Assembly: GCA_033717875.1 (NCBI GenBank)
Contig: JADDKJ010000029.1
Coordinates: forward strand, 1-44,025
Length of the DNA: 44,025 nucleotides
DNA from: SBBG01 sp033717875
Lineage (GTDB): Bacteria > Pseudomonadota > Gammaproteobacteria > Ga0077554 > Ga007554
Direction of reading: 5' to 3'
The notes beneath the pieces are model-generated. The model worked only from the letters and a program-made list of their open reading frames with translations, was not told the DNA's origin and made no database searches. This document shows positions 26,387 through 35,028 of the stretch, one piece after another; position 1 is the stretch's first letter, and the number at the start of each line of letters is the position of its first letter. The translations under genes were made by a program, and so were the position numbers.

Positions 26387-27133
26387 ATGGCCGGACACAG
26401 TAAATGGGCGAATATCCAGCATCGCAAGAATGCCCAGGATGCCAGGCGCGGAAAATTGTTCACCAAGCTGATCCGTGAGATCACGGTTTCCGCGCGCGCC
26501 GGCGGGGCGGATGCCACGTCCAACCCTCGCTTGCGCGCCGCGATCGACAAGGCGTTGAGCAACAACATGACCAAGGACACGGTCGAGCGTGCGATCAAGC
26601 GCGGCGCCGGTGCGCAGGACGGAGAAAATTACGAAGAAATCCGCTACGAAGGCTATGGCCCCGGCGGCGTGGCGGTGATCGTCGACTGCATGACCGACAA
26701 ACGCACGCGCACCGTGGCCGATGTTCGCCATGCTTTCACCAAATACGGCGGCAATCTCGGCACCGAAGGTTCGGTTTCTTACCTGTTCAAAAAAACAGGC
26801 ATCCTCACCTATCCCCCCGGCAGCGACGAAGACAGCATCATGGAAGCGGCGCTGGAGGCCGGCGCCGATGATGTGGTGGTCAACGACGACGGTTCCGTCG
26901 ACGTGGTGACCGCGCCCGAGGCATTCGCGCAAGTGAAGGAGACGATGATCGCCGCGGGTCTCACGCCAGAACAGGCCGAAGTGACCATGCAGGCTTCCAC
27001 CAGTGCGGCGCTTGACCGCGACGATGCGGAGAAAATGTTCAAGATGCTCGACATGCTGGAAGACCTGGACGACGTGCAGAATGTCTATTCCAATGCGGAT
27101 ATCTCCGCGGATGTCATGGCGCAAATCGGTTGA
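26387..27133 (+). CDS. yebC: YebC/PmpR-family protein
   Basis: YebC proteins bind DNA or act on translating ribosomes; recent work on the family links them to relief of stalling at proline stretches, while older work calls them transcriptional regulators. The 248-residue product starts with the signature MAGHSKWANIQHRKNAQDAR and continues GKLFTKLIREITVSAR. EGYGPGGVAVIVDCMTDKR (about 85-103) and GSVSYLFKKTG are also family hallmarks. It precedes ruvC by 22 bp, the common gammaproteobacterial order. Confidence 0.96.
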   Translation: MAGHSKWANIQHRKNAQDARRGKLFTKLIREITVSARAGGADATSNPRLRAAIDKALSNNMTKDTVERAIKRGAGAQDGENYEEIRYEGYGPGGVAVIVDCMTDKRTRTVADVRHAFTKYGGNLGTEGSVSYLFKKTGILTYPPGSDEDSIMEAALEAGADDVVVNDDGSVDVVTAPEAFAQVKETMIAAGLTPEQAEVTMQASTSAALDRDDAEKMFKMLDMLEDLDDVQNVYSNADISADVMAQIG

Positions 27134-27155
27134 CGAATATGGTTCGCCATTGTCC

Positions 27156-27692
27156 ATGACCCGCATCCTCGGCATCGATCCCGGTTCCCGTATCACCGGC
27201 TTTGGCGTCATCGATATAGAGGGTATCCATGTCCGCTATGTCGCCAGCGGTTGCGTGCGGACCGACGGCGAGACGTTGGCGGCGCGCCTGAAAACGATCT
27301 TCGAGGGAGTGGGCGAGATTGTGACGGCACACCGTCCTCAAGTGATGGCGATCGAGCAGGTATTCATGAAACACAATGTCGATTCCGCGCTCAAACTCGG
27401 CCAGGCGCGCGGCGCGGCGATCTGCGCGGGCGTGATGCAGTCCTTGCCGGTATACGAGTACACCCCGGCGCAGATCAAGCAGGCGATCGTCGGCAAAGGC
27501 AATGCCGCCAAGGCTCAGGTGCAGCACATGGTAACGGCGTTGCTCAAGTTGCCCGGCGCGCCACAGGCCGATGCGGCCGATGCCCTGGCTTGCGCGCTGT
27601 GTCACAGCCATACCTCTCAAACCTTGCAACAGATCGATAAATCTCTCTTGTCTTCACGGGTACGCGGCAGACGCGCGGGGAGATGGCGATGA
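27156..27692 (+). CDS. ruvC: Holliday junction resolvase RuvC
   Basis: RuvC cuts Holliday junctions symmetrically, finishing homologous recombination with the RuvAB branch-migration motor. The 178-residue product shows the four catalytic acids of the RNase H fold: Asp8 in GIDPGS, Glu in MAIEQVF (about 68) and two Asp in QADAADALACALCH (about 139-142). The DNA-binding helix region AIVGKGNAAKAQVQHMV is typical. The TGA overlaps the ruvA ATG (ATGA). Confidence 0.96.
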   Translation: MTRILGIDPGSRITGFGVIDIEGIHVRYVASGCVRTDGETLAARLKTIFEGVGEIVTAHRPQVMAIEQVFMKHNVDSALKLGQARGAAICAGVMQSLPVYEYTPAQIKQAIVGKGNAAKAQVQHMVTALLKLPGAPQADAADALACALCHSHTSQTLQQIDKSLLSSRVRGRRAGRWR

Positions 27693-28294
27693 TCGGGCGG
27701 TTGCACGGCACGCTGCTGTGGAAGCAGGCGCCCTGGTTGTTGATCGACGTGGGTGGCGTCGGTTATGAGATCGAAGCGCCGATGACCACCTTTTACGAAT
27801 TGCCCGCCGTGGGCAGTAAGATTACGCTGCATACCCACTTGGTGGTGCGTGAGGATGCTCATCTGCTGTTCGGTTTCGCCAGCGAGGCCGAGCGCACGCT
27901 GTTCCGGCAGTTGATCAAGGTCAGCGGCGTCGGTGCCAAGATGGCGTTGACTGTCTTGTCCGGCATCTCCGCCGACGCCTTCGCCCGCTGCGTGCGCAGC
28001 AATGACAGCGCCACGTTGACCCGTCTGCCGGGCATCGGCAAAAAGACCGCCGAGCGCCTGATTATCGAGATGCGCGATCGCCTCGAAGCCAAGGGTGGCG
28101 CATCCGATGTGGCGGTTATCGGTATGGGTTCCATGGTTGGAGAGGAGTTTAACCCGGCCAACGATGCCATCAGCGCGCTGATCGCCTTGGGCTACAAACC
28201 CGCCGAGGCCAGCCGCATGGCTTTGGCAGTCGATGCCGCGGGATTGTCCAGTGAGGAAATCATTCGTCGCGCCTTGCAGGCAGCGGTGAAGTAG
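27689..28294 (+). CDS. ruvA: Holliday junction helicase subunit RuvA
   Basis: RuvA is the tetrameric Holliday-junction-binding subunit that loads the RuvB motor. The 201-residue product begins MIGRLHGTLLWKQAPWLLID (OB-fold domain I). Domain II has two helix-hairpin-helix motifs, KVSGVGAKMALTVLSG and RLPGIGKKTAERLIIEM. Domain III, which touches RuvB, is at the C terminus (NDAISALIALGYKPAEASRM). ATG 27689 is chosen over 27683 because it overlaps the ruvC stop. ruvB, the usual next gene, is not here; a nitroreductase follows. Confidence 0.96.
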   Translation: MIGRLHGTLLWKQAPWLLIDVGGVGYEIEAPMTTFYELPAVGSKITLHTHLVVREDAHLLFGFASEAERTLFRQLIKVSGVGAKMALTVLSGISADAFARCVRSNDSATLTRLPGIGKKTAERLIIEMRDRLEAKGGASDVAVIGMGSMVGEEFNPANDAISALIALGYKPAEASRMALAVDAAGLSSEEIIRRALQAAVK

Positions 28295-28307
28295 GGGATA
28301 CAAGAAA

Positions 28308-28910
28308 GTGAACGTAAAAGAAGCCATACAAACGCGCCGTTCCATCAAAGCGTTTGATTCCGGTCACCGCATGAGCGAGGAGGAAATCCGCGCGCTCGTC
28401 GAACACGCCATCCTGTCGCCCACCGCGTTCAATATCCAGCATTGGCGATTCGTGGCGGTGCGCGATCCGGCACTGCGCGCCAAGATCCGTGAGGCGTCCT
28501 GGAATCAGGCGCAGGTCACCGATGCCTCGCTGCTGCTGGTGGTGTGCATGGATCTCAAAGCCTGGGACAAGGTCCCCGAGCGCTATTGGCGCAACGCTCC
28601 GTCCCGCGTGCAGGATCACATGGTCACCGGAATACGCCAATACTACTCGGGCAACGAGCAGGCCCAGCGCGACGAAGGAATGCGCTCCACGTCGATGGCG
28701 GCGATGACCCTCATGCTGCTTGCCAGGGAAATGGGGTATGATTCTTGTGCGATGGATGGATTTGACTTCGATGCCGTGGGCCGTCTGATCCACCTGCCCG
28801 AAGATCATGCCATCTGCATGATGATCACCATCGGCAAAAGGCTTCAGGAGCCCTATCCTCGCAGCGGCCAACTGGCGCTTGAAGAGGTTTTTTTTACGGA
28901 CCGTTTCTAA
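28308..28910 (+). CDS. Nitroreductase-family flavoprotein
   Basis: The 200-residue product belongs to the FMN-dependent nitroreductase fold. Its N terminus, VKEAIQTRRSIKAFD, carries the Arg-Arg/Ser FMN-phosphate-binding pattern, followed by HAILSPTAFNIQHWRFVAVR (about 32-51). The C-terminal part has AREMGYDSCAMDGFD and a GKR motif near 181-184. It would reduce nitro compounds, quinones or similar acceptors with NAD(P)H. It starts with GTG 14 bp after ruvA and occupies the place ruvB usually takes. Confidence 0.85.
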   Translation: MNVKEAIQTRRSIKAFDSGHRMSEEEIRALVEHAILSPTAFNIQHWRFVAVRDPALRAKIREASWNQAQVTDASLLLVVCMDLKAWDKVPERYWRNAPSRVQDHMVTGIRQYYSGNEQAQRDEGMRSTSMAAMTLMLLAREMGYDSCAMDGFDFDAVGRLIHLPEDHAICMMITIGKRLQEPYPRSGQLALEEVFFTDRF

Positions 28911-28921
28911 ATCAGCAATCA

Positions 28922-29052
28922 ATGTAGGGCGGGTTAGCGTTTTTTGCGTAACCCGCCAGGGTGCGAAGCACACAACGCATTTTTTTGAGGATCGCCTGTC
29001 GGCGGGGTTGGCGGGTTACGGCGCAGAAAAGCGCCCAACCCGCCTTGCATCG
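28922..29052. repeat. Paired GGCGGGTTA palindromic repeats
   Basis: GGCGGGTTAGCG at about 28926-28937 and CGTAACCCGCC at about 28946-28956 make a hairpin with a short loop. A second unit, GGCGGGTTACGGCGC with GCGCCCAACCCGCC (about 29010-29043), follows. Both belong to the TAGGGCGGGTTA repeat family and lie between the nitroreductase and DUF2279 genes. Confidence 0.6.
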
Positions 29053-29081
29053 ACTGGAAGCTTCTGCTGGAGGTGACCGGC

Positions 29082-30080
29082 GTGGCTACGTTTCATCAGA
29101 AGATTCTCGGGGCGTGCTGTGCCGCCATCATTCTCATCTCTCCCGCCCCGCCGGTGTTGGCGGATCAGGGCTTGGACTTTGCATCCTGGCGAATGGGCCC
29201 AGGGTTTCTTCCCGTTGCGAAAGGCGAAGGCGAGCTCAGATCGCCACAGCCGTCTCTGATCGATCAAAACATTACCGAAGCCGGCCGGATGCGTGACGAA
29301 GAACGCGTCCGCTTCCGCACGCATGCCGTGATTGCCGCGGGGGTGCTGGGCGTGGCCGCCTATGGCGCGAACGCCTGGTGGCACAGCGGTCTGACGGGCG
29401 ATTTCGGTTTCACGAACGAAGGCTGGTTTGGCCAGGACACCTATGCCGGCGGTGCGGACAAGGTGGCGCATGGTTATGCCGGCTATGTTGCGACGCGGCT
29501 GCTCGCGCGGGGGGTGGAGTGGGCGGGCAATGACGCTGACCGGGCGTTGCGCCTGGGGACGATCACGGCGCTGGGCATCATGACCGGTGTGGAGATCATG
29601 GACGGCTTCGATCGCGACAACAAGTTCAGCTACGAAGACGCGCTCATGAATGTCGCCGGCGTCGGTCTGGCCGTATGGCTGGAGAAAAACCGCCGCTGGG
29701 ACGAGCTGCTGGATTTCCGTCTGCAATACTGGCCGGCCGATGCGCGGCGGCGCGCGGGCGAAACGAAGGGCAAGGGGGATTACGATGGCCACACATATCT
29801 TCTGGCCGCCAAGGCAAGCGGCGTTCCGGCCCTGCGCGACGCTTCCTGGTTGCGCTATCTCGAACTGACAGTGGGATACGGCACGGTGGGATACGAAGGC
29901 ACGCAGGCCGGCAGCCGTTTCTTGTACTACGGCGTCTCCCTCAATCTTGCCGAAATCCTGGCGAACACGGTTTTCCGCAACACCTCCAAAGAAGAAAGCC
30001 GTGTCCGTCGCATGACGGAAACGGCGCTTGAGTTGCTACAGGTTCCCGGTACGGCGTTGCTGGCGGACCACCGCTTTTAG
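29082..30080 (+). CDS. DUF2279-type exported protein
   Basis: The 332-residue product has an N-terminal signal (ILGACCAAIILISPAPPVLA, then DQ). A hydrophobic stretch lies near residues 84-100. The central segment GGADKVAHGYAGYVATRLLA (about 126-145) and GVEIMDGFDRDNKFSYEDAL (about 168-187) resemble DUF2279/YfiM-like predicted periplasmic or outer-membrane proteins. The function is unknown. GTG 29082 is preferred because GGAGG lies 8 nt upstream; GTG 29073 is too close. A repeat array separates it from the nitroreductase gene. Confidence 0.65.
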   Translation: MATFHQKILGACCAAIILISPAPPVLADQGLDFASWRMGPGFLPVAKGEGELRSPQPSLIDQNITEAGRMRDEERVRFRTHAVIAAGVLGVAAYGANAWWHSGLTGDFGFTNEGWFGQDTYAGGADKVAHGYAGYVATRLLARGVEWAGNDADRALRLGTITALGIMTGVEIMDGFDRDNKFSYEDALMNVAGVGLAVWLEKNRRWDELLDFRLQYWPADARRRAGETKGKGDYDGHTYLLAAKASGVPALRDASWLRYLELTVGYGTVGYEGTQAGSRFLYYGVSLNLAEILANTVFRNTSKEESRVRRMTETALELLQVPGTALLADHRF

Positions 30081-30201
30081 GTTTCCCCCCCAAGAGACTG
30101 CTGGATGCGCTACAACAACGGACAGCTTATTTGTTCTCTACATAGGCGGGTGAATACACTTGCTCTTGGGCAAATATGGCGTTTATGCTTCTATATCTCC
30201 G

Positions 30202-30465
30202 GCTTGGCCGACTACCTCGTGAAAAAAGACGTGCCCTTCCACGATGCGCATGAGGTGGCCGCGCGGGCCGTGCGCGCGGCCGACACCAGCGCGCGATCTG
30301 GCCGAACTGCAAGCGTTCAGACCGATGATTACGCACGATGTATACGCCGTGCTGACGCTGGAAGGCTCGCTCGCCGCCCGCGATCACTTTGGCGGCACCG
30401 CGCCTAACCAGGTACGGGCCGCGATTGCGCGGGCGCGGAAAAGTTATTTAAGGTATTTACGCTAA
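30202..30465 (+). pseudogene. argH: argH (argininosuccinate lyase) C-terminal remnant, frameshifted
   Basis: Two overlapping frames together match the C terminus of argininosuccinate lyase, the last enzyme of arginine synthesis. The first reads LADYLVKKDVPFHDAHEVAA up to about base 30297. After a shift in the AGCGCGCGATC region the second continues DLAELQAFRPMITHDVYAVL and TLEGSLAARDHFGGTAP to the TAA at 30465. The catalytic core and N terminus are absent, and a short segment at the junction seems deleted. It is a non-functional fragment. No mobile element is visible beside it; its origin may be an old recombination. Confidence 0.8.
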
Positions 30466-30492
30466 TTCGACACCTTGTCTAGGGGGAATGTT

Positions 30493-32775
30493 GTGCGTCG
30501 CTGGATAGCGGTAATTTTTGTCTTTCTCTGTGTACAAGCTGGCCTTATCACAGCCAGGGCCGACACCCTTCCAGTCTGGGTGCCACTTTCGACACTCGCT
30601 ATCGCTGACTGGGCGCGTGCCTTTGTCTTCGAGAATATCCAGTCCGAAAACGGCGATACGCTAGCGGTGAGTGTGGCGGGAAAATGGGGGCTGCTCGCCC
30701 TCGACGGGCGCTGGGTATTCTCCCCAAAGTACAGTAGTACGCCGATATTCCACGAAGGTCTGGCGCTTGTTCGGGAACCTGGGGGCGCCTGGGGCTACAT
30801 CGACCGTGCCGGGAAATATGCCATTCCACCCCGGTTTCAATCAGCAGGAACCTTTAACGCCGGGTTGGCTCCCGCCGAAGTGCAGGGCAAGTGGGGCTAT
30901 ATTGATCGCACCGGAAAATTCGTCATTTCTCCCCGATTCAATTGGGCGCAGAGTTTTTACCGCGAACTGGGAACCGTGCGCCTCGGCCCGATTGATGGCG
31001 TTGTGGACCGCCAGGGCCGCTTCACTGCCCACCGGCAGCCGACTGATGTGGAAGTACAGGCGGAAGAACCGAGGGTTGATCGTCGAACAGTTGCCGATGG
31101 CTATGTGCTGGTAGTTCGCAGTTGGTCAAATGGCAAACAAGCCAGCGAACTTCTGGATCATCGAGGCCAACCCGTCAAATTACCTGCGCGCGAAGGATGG
31201 ATATCTAACTACTTCGGGAACGGTTTAGCTCAGTGGCAGACAGGAGAAGCCAGCCTCATTCTGGATATCCGGAATAACCGTGAGCTCGTAAAAGAATATT
31301 CAGTCCATGGTGTCTCCGGAGATTTACTCATCGTATCGAATGACGGCACGTCGAAGCCGAGGATGGGCATACTGGGGCCGACGGGCTGGGTTGTCCGCCC
31401 TCGCGATCACGAGATTGGCCTTCTCTCAGACCGCTACTTCAGCGTGCACGAGAAAGGCCTGACAGGCTGGCTCGACCGTGAGGGAAAAGTGGTAGTGTCA
31501 CCTCGTTTTGCATCCGTTTCCCCTTTCCAGAAAGGGATCGCCGTGGCAAGCGACGGCTGCCGACATGGGCTGGTCAATGAACGCGGCGAATGGGTGGTTC
31601 AGCCTGAATTCGACATGCTCCACCCGGGTAGAGCAGGTGGACTCTTCGCCGCAATCAAGTTTGGTCAGTATGGCGTGATAGACGCAACCGGACGCTGGCT
31701 AACGCCCACGCGCCCACAACCCGATGTGGAAATGTGGCGTACCCGCCAACCTGTCGGGGGATGGGGATTTATCGATCCAACTGGGCGCGAAGTCATTCCT
31801 GCCGTATTTCGCGCGGCCTCGGACTTTCAGGGCGACAGTGCCATGCTTTCCTTGGGTAAGAACCAAACCGGGCTGATCTCCCGTCGGGGAAAATGGCTGC
31901 TGCCGCCGGTATTTGACTCGGCTGATCCTTTCCGGGGCGAAGTCGCCCATGTGATAAAGAACTTTGAAACGCCGGCCGTGTTCGACCGAAATTGCCGAGA
32001 GACTGCAGCACTGGAGGTAGCCGAACAACAACTCAATTTCACACCGCCAGATGATGGCCCGCCCATAGTCGAAAACCCTTCTGTTTTACTCGGCGCACCC
32101 GCCGAATCTGATTGGGCGATGCAAGCGCAGGATGGGCGCGTAGGCTTCGTCGATGCACAGGGGAACTGGAAAGTGCCGCCCCGTTTCGAGGATGCCGAGG
32201 TATTCGCGGAAAACCTGGCGCCCGTGAAATCAGGCGGCTATTGGGGTTATGTCGACCGCCAAGGCAAGCTTGTCATACCTGCCCGGTTTGACGAAGCACG
32301 CGCGTTTTCCCAGGGGTATGCGGCAGTGCTTAAAGACACGGCCTGGCGTTTTATCGACCCCCGTGGGCATTTCCTGACAACGAACCCGCCCGCGCCTAAT
32401 AAAGGCAACAAGATTGCCCCACCCGCTGAAATCACCTTTGAAAACGTTCGGGATTTCAAGGAGGGTTATGCAGCCGTCAAAATAGCAGGCAAGTGGGGAT
32501 ATCTGAATCGCAAAGGCGTCTGGGTGGTGCCTCCGATATACAACGATGCCTACGACTTCAATGGTGGACTCGCGCGTATTCAGGCCGCAAACGAAATCGA
32601 CCAAGATCAGGGCACCCCACCGCCACGCCCCGAAAAACCGGGGACCATCACCTACGCTCAGGTTATTCAAGATGGCAAATTGGTCTGGCTTCGCTGGGGA
32701 GCCGCACACGCTTTAATGAACCAGAAGGGTGAAGTCCTGATACCCGCTGGCCTAAAACCCAGGAAAACTCCATGA
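30493..32775 (+). CDS. Secreted WG-repeat protein
   Basis: The 760-residue protein has a signal peptide (MRRWIAVIFVFLCVQAGLIT, cleaved about ARA) and then about 12-14 WG repeats. Examples are WGYIDRAGKYAIPPRF, WGYIDRTGKFVISPRF, WGFIDPTGREVIPAVF, WGYVDRQGKLVIPARF and WGYLNRKGVWVVPPIY. These repeats fold as beta units, probably for protein or surface interactions; no enzyme activity is known. GTG 30493 is preferred because AGGGGG lies just upstream. The stop overlaps the next ATG (ATGA), so the two products are likely made together in the periplasm or at the surface. Confidence 0.85.
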   Translation: MRRWIAVIFVFLCVQAGLITARADTLPVWVPLSTLAIADWARAFVFENIQSENGDTLAVSVAGKWGLLALDGRWVFSPKYSSTPIFHEGLALVREPGGAWGYIDRAGKYAIPPRFQSAGTFNAGLAPAEVQGKWGYIDRTGKFVISPRFNWAQSFYRELGTVRLGPIDGVVDRQGRFTAHRQPTDVEVQAEEPRVDRRTVADGYVLVVRSWSNGKQASELLDHRGQPVKLPAREGWISNYFGNGLAQWQTGEASLILDIRNNRELVKEYSVHGVSGDLLIVSNDGTSKPRMGILGPTGWVVRPRDHEIGLLSDRYFSVHEKGLTGWLDREGKVVVSPRFASVSPFQKGIAVASDGCRHGLVNERGEWVVQPEFDMLHPGRAGGLFAAIKFGQYGVIDATGRWLTPTRPQPDVEMWRTRQPVGGWGFIDPTGREVIPAVFRAASDFQGDSAMLSLGKNQTGLISRRGKWLLPPVFDSADPFRGEVAHVIKNFETPAVFDRNCRETAALEVAEQQLNFTPPDDGPPIVENPSVLLGAPAESDWAMQAQDGRVGFVDAQGNWKVPPRFEDAEVFAENLAPVKSGGYWGYVDRQGKLVIPARFDEARAFSQGYAAVLKDTAWRFIDPRGHFLTTNPPAPNKGNKIAPPAEITFENVRDFKEGYAAVKIAGKWGYLNRKGVWVVPPIYNDAYDFNGGLARIQAANEIDQDQGTPPPRPEKPGTITYAQVIQDGKLVWLRWGAAHALMNQKGEVLIPAGLKPRKTP

Positions 32776-34046
32776 ATAAATGGTTGTTAATGGTGGGGCT
32801 GTCTGTGGCTGGATTCCCCGCTACGGCGGCAGATCCGCTGTTTGTTCATGCCTCGCGTCTGCCTGTTCGTGCGCAGGCCACAGCCACATCGGATGCGTTG
32901 GGCCATCTGGTGACCAACCAAGCCGTGCGTCTTATTGCAACGCGAGGCGAATGGTGCGAAATAGAGAGCGAACGACCCAAACTGCACGGTTATAGCCCGT
33001 GCAAGTTTTTCTCGGAAAAACCTTTGGCCCTCGCCGAAATCAACCAGCAAATCAAGCTAACCAGTTTGACGCCACGACAACGCCTGGACTGGCAATCCCG
33101 AGCGTTCTGGGTCGAGCCATCCTTGCGTCGCTGGATAGCGGTGGGCGACTCGATGACCGAGGTGCTCCTGAGTCCGGAAACCCGCGCGAAAGAAATTTCA
33201 GGCGCAAAACCATTGCGCTTCAAAACCCCCGAGTTCGAGGCGATGAAACAACAACTCGCGCAAGGTGTCGTCGCACCGCCCCCCACCGGGCTGGTTACCA
33301 ATGCCAGCGTCTGGCAATCGGCCCATATCGGTGCCGCATTGAAGCTCCTGCCGCTGCCAGTAGCCAAGCCTTCTTACTTTGGCGCCAACGGCGTTTACGC
33401 GCTGAATGGCCCGCCGTTTTCGTTGGAGGGCGCCGCTGCTTCGGCGATTGAGCTTGTCGATACGTTGTCAGGTTTTCACAAAATTCCCTTCCGAATGACC
33501 GTCGAACAACCAGCCTCATACGCTGAAGCGTATCCCCCCCTCCCGCAGGGCTCCTTCATACGCGCGAGCACGCCGCTGGATATTATTGTTGGCGTGTGGG
33601 ATGTGGGTAGCGTAACCATTACTTTCGACAAACCCGCCCAACTCAACGGCATTACCCGATATGCCCAGCCGACGGGTACGGAGGTGAAAGCATTGACCTT
33701 CGATTTCGGTGACCATTCAGCCTGCGTGGGCGGCACGATGGACGTTAAATTGCACGCGCTCAACAAGGTTGCGCCGTGGGAAAACACGCTATTGGTATGG
33801 GTGGGTAAACCCGCACTGGCTGGCAAAGCCACGGTACAACGTCGTAAATGGCGCGGCACGGGCGAATACGACAAGTTCACCGTAGACGACATTGACCTGG
33901 ATGGTGACCGGGTGGCTGATTTTTCTGTCTGGAACGGGCGCTACATGCCCATAGTCAGTGCCGAGGGTCTGTGGCAAGCGGTGTTTGCCAATGTGGCCGG
34001 TCAGTGGCGGCTGCTCGCCTACGACGAAGACGACGACTGCACCTGA
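32772..34046 (+). CDS. Secreted SH3b-like protein, partner of the WG-repeat protein
   Basis: The 424-residue product has a signal peptide (MNKWLLMVGLSVAGFPATA, then ADP). The first domain, about residues 22-80, resembles a bacterial SH3b fold: LFVHASRLPVRAQATATSDA and RLIATRGEWCEIES, ending GYSPCKFF. The large remainder is not recognised. Near the C terminus DDIDLDGDRVADFSVW looks like a Ca-binding or FG-GAP-type loop. The ATG overlaps the WG-repeat stop. Its end overlaps the convergent membrane-protein gene by 28 bp, over a run of Asp/Glu codons. Function is unknown. Confidence 0.7.
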   Translation: MNKWLLMVGLSVAGFPATAADPLFVHASRLPVRAQATATSDALGHLVTNQAVRLIATRGEWCEIESERPKLHGYSPCKFFSEKPLALAEINQQIKLTSLTPRQRLDWQSRAFWVEPSLRRWIAVGDSMTEVLLSPETRAKEISGAKPLRFKTPEFEAMKQQLAQGVVAPPPTGLVTNASVWQSAHIGAALKLLPLPVAKPSYFGANGVYALNGPPFSLEGAAASAIELVDTLSGFHKIPFRMTVEQPASYAEAYPPLPQGSFIRASTPLDIIVGVWDVGSVTITFDKPAQLNGITRYAQPTGTEVKALTFDFGDHSACVGGTMDVKLHALNKVAPWENTLLVWVGKPALAGKATVQRRKWRGTGEYDKFTVDDIDLDGDRVADFSVWNGRYMPIVSAEGLWQAVFANVAGQWRLLAYDEDDDCT

Positions 34047-34597
34047 CGCATTGCCAGGAGTGCCGCGAGAAAGAAGCTTTCGGCCAGTACCTCGATACCT
34101 TCCTCGATTGGCGCGATGCGCCAATCCTGCCCCACGGTATCAACGGCGATCGCCACAAAACCAACCATCAGACTTGCCAGTAGTAACAGGCAGGCCGGTC
34201 GGTCGCCTTGCCATTTTTGGCGAATCAATGTCCCAACGCAGAACACACCACCCAAACCCACGAAAATCAGAGGGAGGTCACCCAGCGTCTGATGCAACCC
34301 CGAGTGACTCGGCAGCCACATGGGGAGATACTCATATTTGAGATGCTCATGGAGCATGAATTGTTCGTCCAATGCGCAATACAGCAGCCCGAAAGCCATG
34401 ATGTAGCCAAGATACTGGGCAATCAGCCGGTCACGCGTTAACCGCCAGACAAGCACGCTACCAGCAAGAAGCTGCGCGCTGGACAGCCACGCCACCGGCG
34501 AATTGTCAGACATGAACGCCCGTTCCCAGAGCGGCTGGCTGAGAACATAGCTCAGCGCCATGAGCGCGAGAGCAAAAACTGGAGGGAGTGGATACAT
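34019..34597 (-). CDS. Small polytopic membrane protein, unknown function
   Basis: The 192-residue product starts at MYPLPPVFALALMALSYVLS (ATG at 34597, with a CTCC-complement Shine-Dalgarno weak or absent). It has five or six hydrophobic segments and ends in a membrane helix followed by a Ser-rich tail (QVQSSSSS). Conserved-looking acidic and His residues lie between helices: CALDEQFMLHEHLKYEYLP and APIEEGIEVLAESFF. Such E/H patterns recall ceramidase/CREST-like hydrolases, but I cannot establish this. The nested-hairpin element lies directly upstream, so its promoter must be in or beyond that element. Confidence 0.55.
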   Translation of the reverse strand: MYPLPPVFALALMALSYVLSQPLWERAFMSDNSPVAWLSSAQLLAGSVLVWRLTRDRLIAQYLGYIMAFGLLYCALDEQFMLHEHLKYEYLPMWLPSHSGLHQTLGDLPLIFVGLGGVFCVGTLIRQKWQGDRPACLLLLASLMVGFVAIAVDTVGQDWRIAPIEEGIEVLAESFFLAALLAMRQVQSSSSS

Positions 34598-34617
34598 GAA
34601 AATGCCCGAAAGTCCGG

Positions 34618-34920
34618 TTAATTCTACTGTGTCACAAAGCGCTGAAGGGCGCATTGCGGCGTTGAAATCGGGCTCAAAATGCTCATTTACTCCGTGTAAA
34701 CTCCGCTTTTTCGCCCGATTTCGCTTTGCACTGCATCCCTTGATCGCTTTGTGACACAGTAGAATTAAGGAAGCTCTGAATAATTCCATCCTGGAACTCC
34801 TAGAGCACGAAAAGCAAAAACGCGATTTTTGCTTTTCTCCATTTTGCAATCACTTGTTGTGATTGAAAAATGCCGGCACGTCCTTGTGCCGAGGGAGCTC
34901 TGAATTAATCAGAGGTCCCT
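34618..34920. repeat. Composite nested-hairpin element, copy 2
   Basis: Outer arms 34618-34641 and 34745-34768 are perfect over 24 bp. GAAATCGGGC (34664-34673) pairs with 34713-34722 and TTTAC (34686-34690) with GTAAA (34696-34700). The 28-nt module follows at 34769-34796 and differs from copy 1 at one position of 28. Its GCTCT/AGAGC stem (34773-34777, 34802-34806) shows a compensatory change. Three more hairpins follow: 34809-34837 (12-bp arms), 34847-34865 (7 bp) and 34892-34920 (11 of 12). Sequence of the big hairpin differs from copy 1 but its layout is the same. Confidence 0.7.
34809..34837. terminator. Possible bidirectional terminator hairpin
   Basis: GAAAAGCAAAAA, a 5-nt loop and TTTTTGCTTTTC form a perfect 12-bp stem. 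The arms are A- and T-rich rather than GC-rich, so it could equally be only a structural part of the repeat element. Confidence 0.3.
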
Positions 34921-35028
34921 TAAATAAATTTGTTCCTTCGAATTAGAGCGATGGAATTACAGCATCAAACAGCTTATTTTCTCCATATACCGGCGTTTTT
35001 CAAGATAATTGTCACCGTTTTCTGCATC
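34921..35028. other. AT-rich gap downstream of mazF
   Basis: About 108 bp of clearly lower GC than the surroundings lies between the repeat element and the toxin gene stop. I see no gene, promoter or terminator in it. Confidence 0.4.

Noticed and set aside
34560..34754. Small plus-strand frame inside hairpin copy 2
   Set aside because: It spans the membrane-protein start and the hairpin; better explained by the repeat.
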